Assembly (NCBI RefSeq): GCF_022869005.1
Contig: NZ_JALIEA010000017.1
Coordinates: 1 to 64,000 of the forward strand
Source: Corynebacterium kalidii
GTDB lineage: Bacteria; Actinomycetota; Actinomycetes; Mycobacteriales; Mycobacteriaceae
Direction: 5' to 3'
Length of the DNA: 64,000 nt
Shown here: positions 37,388-46,091 of the stretch, one piece after another
Layout of the letters: each line of letters opens with the position of its first letter
How positions within the stretch are numbered: the first letter of the stretch is position 1
The notes under the pieces: generated by a model
Seen by the model: only the letters and a program-made list of their open reading frames with translations
Told to the model about the DNA's origin: nothing
The model's database searches: none
Translations under genes and position numbers: made by a program

Positions 37388-38167
37388 ATGGACGATGTGA
37401 TCCGTACGTTCCTCGACAGGGTGCTGGTACATGACCCCGGCGGGATCGTCGGGGTGTACCTCTACGGTTCGAGTACCACCTCCCGGCTCGCGCCGGAGAG
37501 CGACGTCGACCTGCTCCTGGTGACCGACAGGTCGATGCAGACTGACGAACGGGCCTCGTTGCTGTCGGAGGTGCTGGCGTTGTCGGGGTGGGTGGGGCAT
37601 TCCGGGACGTTCCCCGAGGTCGCGCACCGGCGTCCGCTGGAGGTGACGAGCCTCGTCGCGGCGGACCTCCACCCGCTGGCCGCCGCCCCGCGCCGCGACT
37701 TCCAGTTCGGGGAGTGGCTCAGGGGCGCCGTCGTGCAGGGGTACGTCCCCGAACCCGAGTGGGACCCGGACGTGGTGATCCTGCTGGCGACGGCCCTGGC
37801 GTCGCACCGGGTCCTCCACGGTCCGCCGCTGGAGGACATGGTCGAGGCCATTCCCGTCGCACAGTTGAGACAGGCGCAGCGGTCCGTGCTTCCGGCGCTC
37901 CTCGAGGAGCTGGACCAGGATCCGCGTAACGTCCTGCTCACCTTGGCGCGGGCGGTGCACACGGTCGAGACCGGTGAGATCGTCGCCAAGGACGCTGCAG
38001 TGGCCGCGGTGGCCGGACGGCTCGACCCCGCCGGTGCCGGGATGCCCGGTGCCGAGATGCTCCGTGCCGCCGCCCGCGAGTACCGGGACGGTGCGGTGAG
38101 CAACTGTGAGCGAGAGCCGGCGCAGCTCCGGGAGCTCGCGCGCACCCTGGCCGCGATGGTGCGGTAG
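37388..38167 (+). CDS. Aminoglycoside nucleotidyltransferase-like protein (AadA/DUF4111)
   Basis: Protein of 259 residues with the nucleotidyltransferase motif GSSTTSRLAPESDVDLL (Gly27-Ser28, Asp39, Asp41) and an all-helical C-terminal DUF4111-like domain, the layout of ANT(3'')/ANT(9) enzymes. TACGCT (37374-37379) lies eight bases before the ATG. It is a chromosomal homologue with no integron or IS nearby, so real aminoglycoside activity cannot be assumed. Confidence 0.78.
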   Translation: MDDVIRTFLDRVLVHDPGGIVGVYLYGSSTTSRLAPESDVDLLLVTDRSMQTDERASLLSEVLALSGWVGHSGTFPEVAHRRPLEVTSLVAADLHPLAAAPRRDFQFGEWLRGAVVQGYVPEPEWDPDVVILLATALASHRVLHGPPLEDMVEAIPVAQLRQAQRSVLPALLEELDQDPRNVLLTLARAVHTVETGEIVAKDAAVAAVAGRLDPAGAGMPGAEMLRAAAREYRDGAVSNCEREPAQLRELARTLAAMVR

Positions 38168-38366
38168 GCACTGGTCCGCAGCCGTCACAGCGCGCGGGTC
38201 CCGCGTGATGTCGGTAACTCCATAAATCACTTTCTCGCGTCCTGTGGGTGAACTATGGTTGAATTTCTGGAGTTCAACGGATGAATCCCTGCAGGCTCAG
38301 TGCGTGACCGCAGGACGAACGACCCCGCACGACACGTGCTCTGCGTCGGAAAGGTGAGAAGTCCCA

Positions 38367-39923
38367 TTGTCTGGAGCCGCTAAGACCACGGCCAAACGGG
38401 TTGGCGCAGTCATCGGCCACGTGGCCGTCTACGTGCTGATCTGGCTGGCTCTCACGCTGTTCATCGTCGGCATCGGCATCCACATGTTCTGGGGGTCCAT
38501 CACCGTCGACCAGATGATGATGAACCTCGTCTCCATGCAGACCGACGGCGGTGGCGGCGACCTCGTCTGGCTCGGGGTCCTGGCATTCGGCGTCCTTCCG
38601 GTGGCGCTCACCGTCCTCATCGCCTACGTGCGCCACCGTGTCAAGCGTCGCCGGGCCGCTGCGGTCGAGGACGTCACCGTCCCGGTGGGCCGTGGCTGGC
38701 TCCAGCGCACCGTGTCCGTCGTCTTGGTTGTGGTGGTCGTTGTCAGCGGTACCGCGATGTTCGGCTCCTCGGTCCATGTCGGGGCGTACATCAGGGCCGC
38801 CAACTCCGAGTACACCATCGACCAGTACTACCAGCCGCCTGTGGTCACTTCCGCGGAGAACGCCCGCAACGTCGTGATGATCTACCTCGAGTCGGGTGAG
38901 GCGACGCTCGAGGACACGACGTTGTTCGAGAAGGACCCGTTCGTCCCCCTCAAGGACGTCACCCGCGAGGAGGACGGATGGCAGGACGTCGGGAACTTCC
39001 AGCAGTACGAGGGTGGGGGGTGGACCATGTCCGGGATCACCGGTACCCAGTGCGGCGTCCCGCTGAAGGGCAACGGTCTGGTCACCGGTCAATCCGGCCT
39101 TAACTCGCTCGGCAGTGGTGTCGCGAACTACCTGGGTGGTCTGACCTGCGTCGGTGACATCTTCAAGGAGCAGGGCTACCGGAACGTCTTCATGGGCGGC
39201 GCCAACGGTTCCTTCGCCGCCAAGGACCAGTACCTGGCCACCCACGGCTACGACGAGCAGTACGACCTGGACGACTGGCGGGCCAAGGGCGAGCCGGCCG
39301 ACCAGTTCCGCGGCGACTGGGGACTCAGCGACAAGCGGCTGATGGCGAACGCCAAGGAGAAGGTCGACGCCCTGCACGCGGAGTCGGCCAAGACAGGGAC
39401 ACCGTTCAACCTGTCCATGCTCACCGTCGACACCCACGAGCCGGTCCACATCTACAACTACTGCGACGTGGACACCGAGAGCGAGGTGACCTCGATGTTC
39501 GCCTGCTCGATGAACGAGGTCGCCGACTTCGTCGGTTACATGGAGGAGCAGGGGTACCTGGAGGACACCGCCGTGGTGCTGATGGGTGACCACCTCAAGC
39601 ACATGGGTTCCAGCAACGCTTTCGGTGAGGAGCTCGGCGACCACCCGAACCGGACGATCTTCAACAGGTTCTGGGTGCCCGGGGACGGCAAGAAGACCGC
39701 GACGATGCGGCCCGGAGTCGACCAGCTGAGCATGATGCCGACGATCCTGGAGGCCGCCGGCATCGAGCTCAAGGGCCGGCAGGCCGGCTTGGGTGTCTCG
39801 GCGTTCGCCGAGCGTATCCCCGAGGACTCCGCGCAGAACCTCGACCCGGACATCTACCAGCAGTTGCTGGAGTCCCGGTCCCAGGAGTTCTACAACGACG
39901 CCTGGGCCGGCCAGGAGCTCTGA
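38367..39923 (+). CDS. Phosphoglycerol transferase / LTA-synthase-like protein
   Basis: Membrane-anchored alkaline-phosphatase-superfamily enzyme of 518 residues. Three helices in the first 150 residues precede an extracellular domain with GWTMSGITGTQCGVPLKG, resembling the nucleophile Thr region of OpgB/MdoB, then TVDTHEPVH and MGDHLKHM metal motifs. It probably moves phosphoglycerol from phosphatidylglycerol to an envelope glycan or lipid. The TTG at 38367 follows AAGGTGAG. An inverted repeat GTTGAA/TTCAAC lies upstream (38258-38278). Confidence 0.8.
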   Translation: MSGAAKTTAKRVGAVIGHVAVYVLIWLALTLFIVGIGIHMFWGSITVDQMMMNLVSMQTDGGGGDLVWLGVLAFGVLPVALTVLIAYVRHRVKRRRAAAVEDVTVPVGRGWLQRTVSVVLVVVVVVSGTAMFGSSVHVGAYIRAANSEYTIDQYYQPPVVTSAENARNVVMIYLESGEATLEDTTLFEKDPFVPLKDVTREEDGWQDVGNFQQYEGGGWTMSGITGTQCGVPLKGNGLVTGQSGLNSLGSGVANYLGGLTCVGDIFKEQGYRNVFMGGANGSFAAKDQYLATHGYDEQYDLDDWRAKGEPADQFRGDWGLSDKRLMANAKEKVDALHAESAKTGTPFNLSMLTVDTHEPVHIYNYCDVDTESEVTSMFACSMNEVADFVGYMEEQGYLEDTAVVLMGDHLKHMGSSNAFGEELGDHPNRTIFNRFWVPGDGKKTATMRPGVDQLSMMPTILEAAGIELKGRQAGLGVSAFAERIPEDSAQNLDPDIYQQLLESRSQEFYNDAWAGQEL

Positions 39924-39927
39924 GACC

Positions 39928-40263
39928 GTGGGTGACACATCGACGGCGGCGGAGGAACCGGAGACCGCCGAGGCGCTCATGCGTTCCCGGTTCGACGCCT
40001 TCCGCCGCGGCGACGCCGACTGGTTGCTGCGGACCTGGCACCCCTCCACCCGGCCGCGGGACCTCGACATGTTGGACAACCCGCACTGGCGTGGCCTGCA
40101 GGTCATCGACACCGTCGCCGGTGGGGCCGACGATGACTCCGGGGTGGTGGAATTCCGCGCGACCTACCTGGACGAGGCGGGCGGCGTCGGTGTGATGGAG
40201 GAGCGGTCGCGGTTCGTCCGGGAAGACGGACGGTGGTTCTACGTCGACGGTCAGGTCCGCTGA
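39928..40263 (+). CDS. YchJ-like domain protein
   Basis: Protein of 111 residues matching the central NTF2-like domain of YchJ (UPF0225): ALMRSRFDAFRRGDADWLLRTWHPSTRP. The cysteine-rich SEC-C ends of full YchJ are missing. The GTG at 39928 is four bases after the preceding stop, with AGGAG upstream inside that gene, so the two are probably co-transcribed. Function unknown. Confidence 0.75.
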   Translation: MGDTSTAAEEPETAEALMRSRFDAFRRGDADWLLRTWHPSTRPRDLDMLDNPHWRGLQVIDTVAGGADDDSGVVEFRATYLDEAGGVGVMEERSRFVREDGRWFYVDGQVR

Positions 40264-40359
40264 CGGCACGCGACACCACCTTTTCCTGTGGAATCAGTTG
40301 ACGATCCCACGGTATATACTCATCTTTCCTGCCCGGGAATGCGCTAAGCTCGGTGACCA

Positions 40360-41085
40360 ATGAAGCTGATTAGCTATAACCTGCATAAACACAACGCGGT
40401 CACCGAGCTCCTCCCACTCGCGGTCACCCACGCCCCGGACGCCATCTGCGTCCAGGAGGCGGACACCCGTCGCTTGCCGACCCGCCTGGGTTCCCTGGAA
40501 CTCGTCCACGCGACGACGGAGAACCGTCTCGGCCTGGCCGTCTACCTGGACGCCGACCGGTTCGACGTCAAGGACCTCCACGTCACCGCGCTGGAGAAGT
40601 CCTTCCACGACCGGGTGATGAAGCCGGCGTCCGAACGCCTGGTCACCGTCCGCGCACACGACGCCAAGCACGCCTGCGACGTACTCGTCGCCTCGTTCCA
40701 CGCAGCCCCGCTGACCGCGACGAACGCGCTGCGTCGCCAGCAGATCCGTACCTCCTTCGACGCACTCAGCGAGATCGGGTCGGGCCTGCCGTCGGTCATG
40801 GTCGGTGACTTCAACTACCCGCTGTTCCAGGGTGGTCTGCGTCGGCATGTCGGCGCCCACGGTTTCGACATGGCCAGGAGCGAGGGGGCGACCTACTCCC
40901 GTTACGGCGTTCTGCGGGGCAACTACGACTTCGCCGTCTCACGCGGTTTCGGGCGCTCCCGGGTCGACGCCCTGCCCCAGGGGCGCTCCGACCACTTGCC
41001 CATCCTCGTGCAGGCCAGCGTCGACCGGTCCGCGGCCACCAGGATGACATTCCGGTCCGGGCTGAGTCCGGTACTCACCGCCTGA
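40360..41085 (+). CDS. Endonuclease/exonuclease/phosphatase family protein
   Basis: Mg-dependent phosphodiesterase-fold protein of 241 residues. Conserved residues: Asn7 (SYNLHKHN), Glu33 (VQEAD), GDFNYP near 150 and SDHLPI near 216. No signal peptide or membrane helix, so cytosolic. Substrate could be DNA or a phospho-compound. TAAGCT lies nine bases before the ATG, a probable leaderless start. Confidence 0.82.
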   Translation: MKLISYNLHKHNAVTELLPLAVTHAPDAICVQEADTRRLPTRLGSLELVHATTENRLGLAVYLDADRFDVKDLHVTALEKSFHDRVMKPASERLVTVRAHDAKHACDVLVASFHAAPLTATNALRRQQIRTSFDALSEIGSGLPSVMVGDFNYPLFQGGLRRHVGAHGFDMARSEGATYSRYGVLRGNYDFAVSRGFGRSRVDALPQGRSDHLPILVQASVDRSAATRMTFRSGLSPVLTA

Positions 41086-41187
41086 GGGCGCTGCGTCCCG
41101 CTGTGTCCCGCCGTGTCCTCTCGGAGGGGCGGGGGATAGGGTGTCTTCCGGACACCGGACAGTACCCCGGGTCGGGAAGGCAGGGAC

Positions 41188-42297
41188 ATGGTCAACCGCA
41201 GGACGCACGACGGCAGGATCAGCAGGCGTGCCCGCAGCAAGCAGCGCGCCGCCGGACTTTCCCCGGCACCGCAGGGTGCGCCGCCGGTGGTGACCTACCT
41301 GGACGACGGCACCGCCCACGCCGCCCCCGAGGGCACCACCGTGGCGGAAGCCACCGCATCGGCGACCGACCGTCCCGGACGCCTGGTCGTGCTCGAGTAC
41401 CCCCTGCCGGGCAGGGAGGGTATCGGCGAACTGGCCGAAGCCTGGGACCTGCACCCTCTGCTGGTCGAGGACCTGGTCAACGCACACCAGCGGCCCAAAC
41501 TGGAACGCTACGACGACGTGCTGTTCATCGTCGCCAGGTCAGCCAGGTACAACGATGAGGCGGAGGACGTCGCTTTCTCCGAGTTCCACCTCCTCGTCCG
41601 CCAGGGAGCCGTCGCCGTACTGTGCCAGGACGGTCGGTGGGTCGACGGCACCGACAGCACCGGCCCGGAAACACCGGACGGCACGGGGCCCGGCCACCGG
41701 ACGCTGTGGAACGACCGGGAGGTCCTGGGCCTTGGTCCGGAGGCGGTGGTCTACCGCATCCTCGACGCGATCGTCGACGGCTACCCGCCGGTGCTCCGGG
41801 GGATCGCCATCGACAAGGAGCAGATCGAGCGGCAGGTCTTCAGCGGCGACGCCGCGGTCGCCGAGCGCATCTACCGGTTGAGCCAGGAGGTCATCGACGT
41901 CCAGCAGACGGTCTCCTCGATGACCGAGGTGCTGGACGCCCTCCGTGCGGGCTTCGTCAAGTACGACATCCACGAGGACCTCTGCTCGTACCTCGACGAC
42001 GTCGCCGACCACCTCACCCGGGCCGGAACACTCGCCGCCGACCAACGCGAGGCACTGGCGCAGATCCTCAACGTGAACGCCACGCTCGTCGCACAGCGTC
42101 AGAACGAGGACATGAAGAAGATCTCCGGCTGGGCTGCGATCCTGTTCGCCCCGACGCTCGTCGGCGCGATCTACGGGATGAACTTCGACGACATGCCCGA
42201 ACTGCACTGGGCCTTCGGCTACCCGATGGCGCTGGGCATGATGTTCGGCGTCGCGTTGCTGCTGTACATCTTCTTCCGCCGCAGCGACTGGATGTAG
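41188..42297 (+). CDS. CorA family magnesium/divalent cation transporter
   Basis: Protein of 369 residues: a large cytosolic alpha/beta funnel domain followed by two C-terminal helices. The selectivity motif GMNF follows the first helix (IYGMNFDDMPELHW) and the second helix ends RRSDWM. The basic, Arg-rich start of about 30 residues is unusual but follows a clear AAGGCAGGG site. CorA-type pores import Mg, Co or Ni; ion preference not shown. Confidence 0.9.
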   Translation: MVNRRTHDGRISRRARSKQRAAGLSPAPQGAPPVVTYLDDGTAHAAPEGTTVAEATASATDRPGRLVVLEYPLPGREGIGELAEAWDLHPLLVEDLVNAHQRPKLERYDDVLFIVARSARYNDEAEDVAFSEFHLLVRQGAVAVLCQDGRWVDGTDSTGPETPDGTGPGHRTLWNDREVLGLGPEAVVYRILDAIVDGYPPVLRGIAIDKEQIERQVFSGDAAVAERIYRLSQEVIDVQQTVSSMTEVLDALRAGFVKYDIHEDLCSYLDDVADHLTRAGTLAADQREALAQILNVNATLVAQRQNEDMKKISGWAAILFAPTLVGAIYGMNFDDMPELHWAFGYPMALGMMFGVALLLYIFFRRSDWM

Positions 42298-42307
42298 GGT
42301 GACCGTC

Positions 42308-42769
42308 ATGACTGAAACGACGCTGAGAGAGTGCCGCGGACCGGGGGAGTACCCGCGGCTGGTCGAGATCTGGCGGTCCGCCGTCGACGCCACCCACGAC
42401 TTCCTGACCGAATCAGACCGCGACGCCATAGAGACGGCCCTGCCGGGCGACTACTTCCCGCAGGTCCGGCTGACCGTCGCCGAGCTCGACGGGGTCCCGG
42501 TGGGGTTCGCCGGGACCGTCCACGGCGGTCTCGAGATGTTGTTCGTCCACGCCGACGTACGAGGGAAGGGCGTCGGCACACTGCTGCTGGACCGTGCGGT
42601 CGGGGAACACGGCGTGACCCGGGTCGACGTCAACGATCAGAACCGCCAGGCGCTGGACTTCTACCGGCGTCGTGGATTCACGGTCACGTCCCGGGACGAG
42701 CTCGACGAGGCCGGTTGCCCGTACCCGGTGCTCCACCTGTCCCGCGCGGGTGTGGACGGAGCGCAGTAG
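42308..42769 (+). CDS. GNAT family N-acetyltransferase, YjaB-like
   Basis: Protein of 153 residues with the acetyl-CoA motif VRGKGVGTLLLDRAV and the YRRRGF end of the GNAT fold; it resembles YjaB/YiaC-type enzymes. TAGGGT (42295-42300), which includes the corA stop codon, is seven bases before the ATG at 42308, giving a leaderless start. A GTG at 42299 overlaps that -10 and is less likely. Substrate unknown. Confidence 0.85.
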   Translation: MTETTLRECRGPGEYPRLVEIWRSAVDATHDFLTESDRDAIETALPGDYFPQVRLTVAELDGVPVGFAGTVHGGLEMLFVHADVRGKGVGTLLLDRAVGEHGVTRVDVNDQNRQALDFYRRRGFTVTSRDELDEAGCPYPVLHLSRAGVDGAQ

Positions 42770-42776
42770 GAGGAGG

Positions 42777-43754
42777 TCACCGGGGTGTACGCGTCCGCCG
42801 ACGCGCGGCCGTCACGGCGGTGACGGTGGTGACTGCACCGACGACGACCGTGCCGACGATGAGCCCGGTGAGCGCTGAACACAGTGTCTCCACCAGCCAC
42901 TGGACCGCCGCACCGGCCCCGACGAGCTCCTCCACGAGGTGGTGGACGGCGCCGTAGGGTGTGTGCCAGCCCAGTTCGTCGACACCCACCAGCAGGATGT
43001 GCCCGCCGACCCACAGCATCGCCGCGGTGCCGACCACCGACAGTACCGTCAGGATGCGGGGCATCAGTGCCACGAGCCCGCGTCCCAGGCTGCGGACGAC
43101 GCCGGCCCGGTTGCGGGCGGGGTCGGCGAGAGCCAGCCCGACGTCGTCCATCTTGACCAGGAGCCCCACGACCCCGTAGACCACGAAGGTGATCAGCAAC
43201 GCCACACCGACCAGGATCGCCGCACGCTCCGGCAGGGCCCGGCCCGTCAGCTCGTTGAGCGAGAGGACCATGATCTCGGCGGACAGGATGAAGTCTGTGC
43301 GGACCGCACCCTTGACCAGTGAATCCTCGTCGTCGGGGGTCTTGGACGTCCCGTCCTCGCCGTCGTCGGCGTGCGGCCCGTGCCCGCCCCGGCGGGCCGC
43401 GACGGCGTGCCAGATCTTCTCGGCGCCCTCGAACGCCAGGTACGTGCCGCCGACCATGAGGATCGGGGTCAACGCCCACGGCGCCAGCCAGCTGAGCAGG
43501 AGGATCACCGGCAGGATGACGATGATCTTGTTGACCAGGGACCCCTTGGTGATCCGCCAGATGATGGGGAGCTCGCGGGCGGGGCTGACACCCTGGACGA
43601 AGCTGGGGGTCACCGCGGCGTCGTCGACGACGACCGCGGCGGCTTTCGTGCTCGTCGCCGCCGCAGCCTGGGCGACGTCGCGGCTGCTGACCGCGGCCTT
43701 GCGTGCGATGAGGGCGACGTCGTCGAGTAGGGCGATCAGGCCACCGGCCATCAT
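42777..43754 (-). CDS. DUF808 (YedI) membrane protein
   Basis: Integral membrane protein of 325 residues matching DUF808: MAGGLIALLDDVALIARKAA start, AAVVVDDAAVTP, LPIIWRITKGSLVNK and later helices. About six or seven hydrophobic segments; a His/Asp-rich loop around 120-145. Found widely but without a known role. It is convergent with the GNAT gene, seven bases away. Confidence 0.85.
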   Translation of the reverse strand: MMAGGLIALLDDVALIARKAAVSSRDVAQAAAATSTKAAAVVVDDAAVTPSFVQGVSPARELPIIWRITKGSLVNKIIVILPVILLLSWLAPWALTPILMVGGTYLAFEGAEKIWHAVAARRGGHGPHADDGEDGTSKTPDDEDSLVKGAVRTDFILSAEIMVLSLNELTGRALPERAAILVGVALLITFVVYGVVGLLVKMDDVGLALADPARNRAGVVRSLGRGLVALMPRILTVLSVVGTAAMLWVGGHILLVGVDELGWHTPYGAVHHLVEELVGAGAAVQWLVETLCSALTGLIVGTVVVGAVTTVTAVTAARRRTRTPR

Positions 43755-43852
43755 GAACTCCGTAGGTTTCCGTAGGTTGTCCGGGAAGGACGGGGACAGA
43801 GAGGTTCCTATCCTAGGACAAAGCCCACGGGCGCGGAATGGACGACAGGCGG

Positions 43853-44350
43853 TCAGGGAACCAGGAATGTGCCGGCCCCGGGCAACGACGGCTGGCCGGC
43901 GTCGGGGTACAGCGGTGAGTTGGTCACCCGGATCGACACCGCGACCTGGCCGCTACCGGTCTCCGCGACGATGTCCAGGGGTGTGGGGTCGAGGACGTTC
44001 CGGCACGGCTTCACCGTGACCTCACCGGCTTTCCCCGAGGTGAGGTTGAGGTAGTTGACGGTCACCCGCGACGAGGTCGCGCTGCCGGAGCAGATGGCGG
44101 GGGCGGCGGGGGCCGAGATCGTCACCTCGCCGGGGGTTCCGGTGGACCGGGCGATCACCGACGCGACATACGGTCCGGGGACGACGAGTCCGCTGACGTG
44201 GAGTCCGAGAGCGGGGATCTGGTAGACCGCCAGGGGGCGGCTGTCCCGGGCCTGCGCCGGGCCGGCGAGCCCGACGGCTAACGCGGCGGAGGTGGCGAGT
44301 GCGGCGGCACCGGCGAGGAGCCGTCGGCGAAATGTGCGTGGGGAGGACAT
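43853..44350 (-). CDS. Secreted protein with cleavable signal peptide
   Basis: Protein of 165 residues. The signal peptide has FRRRLLAG (possible Tat motif), a hydrophobic core and an AQA cleavage site near residue 35. The mature part of about 130 residues is beta-rich with two cysteines (AICSG, KPCRN) that may pair. No family recognised. It stands alone between DUF808 and the patatin gene. Confidence 0.7.
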   Translation of the reverse strand: MSSPRTFRRRLLAGAAALATSAALAVGLAGPAQARDSRPLAVYQIPALGLHVSGLVVPGPYVASVIARSTGTPGEVTISAPAAPAICSGSATSSRVTVNYLNLTSGKAGEVTVKPCRNVLDPTPLDIVAETGSGQVAVSIRVTNSPLYPDAGQPSLPGAGTFLVP

Positions 44351-44460
44351 GGTGCATCACTTCCAGGGGCAGCGTGACGTCCGGCTGACGTCCGGTCATG
44401 TTCACTCATTGAAACAATCGGTGGCGTCGACCTACCGTTACGTCCCAGGGGGCCACCATG

Positions 44461-45366
44461 TCAGGCGGTGAGGAACTCCATCCACCGGGGCCAGTCGGCC
44501 CGGGTCTGGGCCGCACCGGCCTCGTAGGACGCCCGCAGTTTCTCGACCCGGCGCTCGGTGTTGGAGACACGCATGTGGTCAGGGAAGAAGAGCAGTGCCC
44601 GACCCTGCTCCTCCAGCTCGAGGAGCCGACGTTTGGTGGCGTTGTAGCGGGCGGGCCGGGTGATCACGGCCTCGGCCACCGCCGGGGTGTCCCGCAGGAT
44701 CCGCCGCACCGCGCCGGGGTACTTCACCTCAGGTTTGACGTAGTCCCGTGGGCGGGTGCAGACCACCAGGAACTTCTCGAACCCGTCGTTCTCCGCGGCC
44801 TCCAGGAGGACCCCGCCGGAGGACCCCAACGCCCCGTCGACGTAGGGCTCACCGTCGACCTCCGGGGTCTTCATCAGCACCGGCATCGTCGACGACGCTC
44901 GGACCCGCTTCATCAGCGACGGCAGGTCGGTGATGTCGTCGCGGCCCCAGTAGACCGTATCCCCGGTCCGGGCGTGCATGGCCCCGATACGGAACGGCGT
45001 CGGGTCCGCGGCGAGAGTCTCCCAGTCGAAGGGGAACTCGTTGCCCGGCAGCCCGGAGGTCTCGTAGATGTACTCGGCGTTGAAGTAGCCGTCGCCTCGG
45101 AGGAAGGAACTGATCCCGCCGGTGCCGGGCGCGGCACCGAAATCCACGAAACTCTGGCGGGAACGCTCGGCGTCGTGGGACAGGAAGTTGACCGTGTGCG
45201 AGGCACCGGCGGAGATCCCGCCGACCCAGCCCACCCGGACCTGCTGTTCCACCAGTGCGGCCACGCAGGCGGCGGTGTAACTGTTGCGCATGCCCCCGCC
45301 CTCGAACAGCAGGGCGACGTCCGGCGCCTCGACGGGTGTGGCCGGGGTGGGGTCCGACGGGCTCAC
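44461..45366 (-). CDS. Patatin-like phospholipase
   Basis: Acyl hydrolase with Ser/Asp dyad: oxyanion loop GGGMRNSY (about 23-30), GISAG with Ser52, and Asp177 in YVDGALGSSGG. The 301-residue size and YjjU-like features (PVLMKTPEVDGEPYVDGAL, RPRDYVKP) put it in the RssA/YjjU group. The GTG at 45366 overlaps the upstream stop, so it is coupled to the NAD(P)-binding gene. Substrate (phospholipid or other ester) unknown. Confidence 0.87.
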   Translation of the reverse strand: MSPSDPTPATPVEAPDVALLFEGGGMRNSYTAACVAALVEQQVRVGWVGGISAGASHTVNFLSHDAERSRQSFVDFGAAPGTGGISSFLRGDGYFNAEYIYETSGLPGNEFPFDWETLAADPTPFRIGAMHARTGDTVYWGRDDITDLPSLMKRVRASSTMPVLMKTPEVDGEPYVDGALGSSGGVLLEAAENDGFEKFLVVCTRPRDYVKPEVKYPGAVRRILRDTPAVAEAVITRPARYNATKRRLLELEEQGRALLFFPDHMRVSNTERRVEKLRASYEAGAAQTRADWPRWMEFLTA

Positions 45367-46031
45367 CACTCGATTCTCCGCAGCACCTCGTGGGGGTCGT
45401 CGTTGCCGGCGTTGAACCTGACCACCCGCCCGGAGGTCTGGGGACATTCCAGTGCGGCGACGATCGTCTGCGCCACCGTCTCACGCGGTACCTCGGTGGC
45501 GTCGGTGCGCCCGTCGCCCTCCGGGAGGATCTCGATCCCACCGCGGTCCGGGTCGTCGGTCAGCCGACTGGGGGCGATGATCGTCCAGTCGAGCTCCGAG
45601 TCGCGCAGGTGCTGGTCGGCGGCGGCCTTCGCTTCGGCGTAGGGGAAGAAGCTGCTCTCCTCGGGGATGCAGTGGTCCAGGTAGGACCCCGACCACGACA
45701 CCATGATGAACCGGCTGATCCCGGCTTCCTCGGCGGCGTTGATGGTGCGGATCGCCGCGTCACGGTCCACCGCCATGGTCCGTTCCGGGTCCCCGCCGCC
45801 GGCGCCGGCCGCCCAGATCACCGTGTCATGTCCTTCCAGGAGGTCGGCGAGGGCGTCGGTGCTCATGGTCTCGACGTCGGCCACCACCGGAGTCGCGCCG
45901 GTCTCCCGGACGTCGTTGAACTGGTCCCGGGCACGGATGACCGAGGTCACGGTACTGCCCGATTCGACGAGCATCGGTGCGGTGAGCATCGCCACCTTCC
46001 CGTGTCCGCCGATGATGACGATGTCGTACAT
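45363..46031 (-). CDS. NAD(P)-binding atypical SDR (NmrA-like)
   Basis: Protein of 222 residues with the Rossmann motif IIGGHGKVAM at the N-terminus, ADVETMS, and FIMVSWSGSYLDH plus PYAEAKAAAD, as in YwnB/BVR-B-type atypical SDRs. No typical YxxxK pair. It is the first gene of a two-gene unit with the patatin. Function unknown; a flavin or NADP-dependent reductase is possible. Confidence 0.82.
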   Translation of the reverse strand: MYDIVIIGGHGKVAMLTAPMLVESGSTVTSVIRARDQFNDVRETGATPVVADVETMSTDALADLLEGHDTVIWAAGAGGGDPERTMAVDRDAAIRTINAAEEAGISRFIMVSWSGSYLDHCIPEESSFFPYAEAKAAADQHLRDSELDWTIIAPSRLTDDPDRGGIEILPEGDGRTDATEVPRETVAQTIVAALECPQTSGRVVRFNAGNDDPHEVLRRIEW

Positions 46032-46091
46032 GGTGTGGGTGCCTTTCGTCGGTTCCTGGCTGCGTCACGGGGCAGCGGTGTGCTCCCCACC

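Noticed and set aside
38258..38278. GTTGAA/TTCAAC inverted repeat before the phosphoglycerol transferase gene, considered as an operator or LexA-type SOS box
   Set aside because: It does not match the actinobacterial LexA consensus (TCGAA-type with CGAAC-N4-GTTCG) and has a nine-base spacer; too weak to call as a separate regulatory feature.
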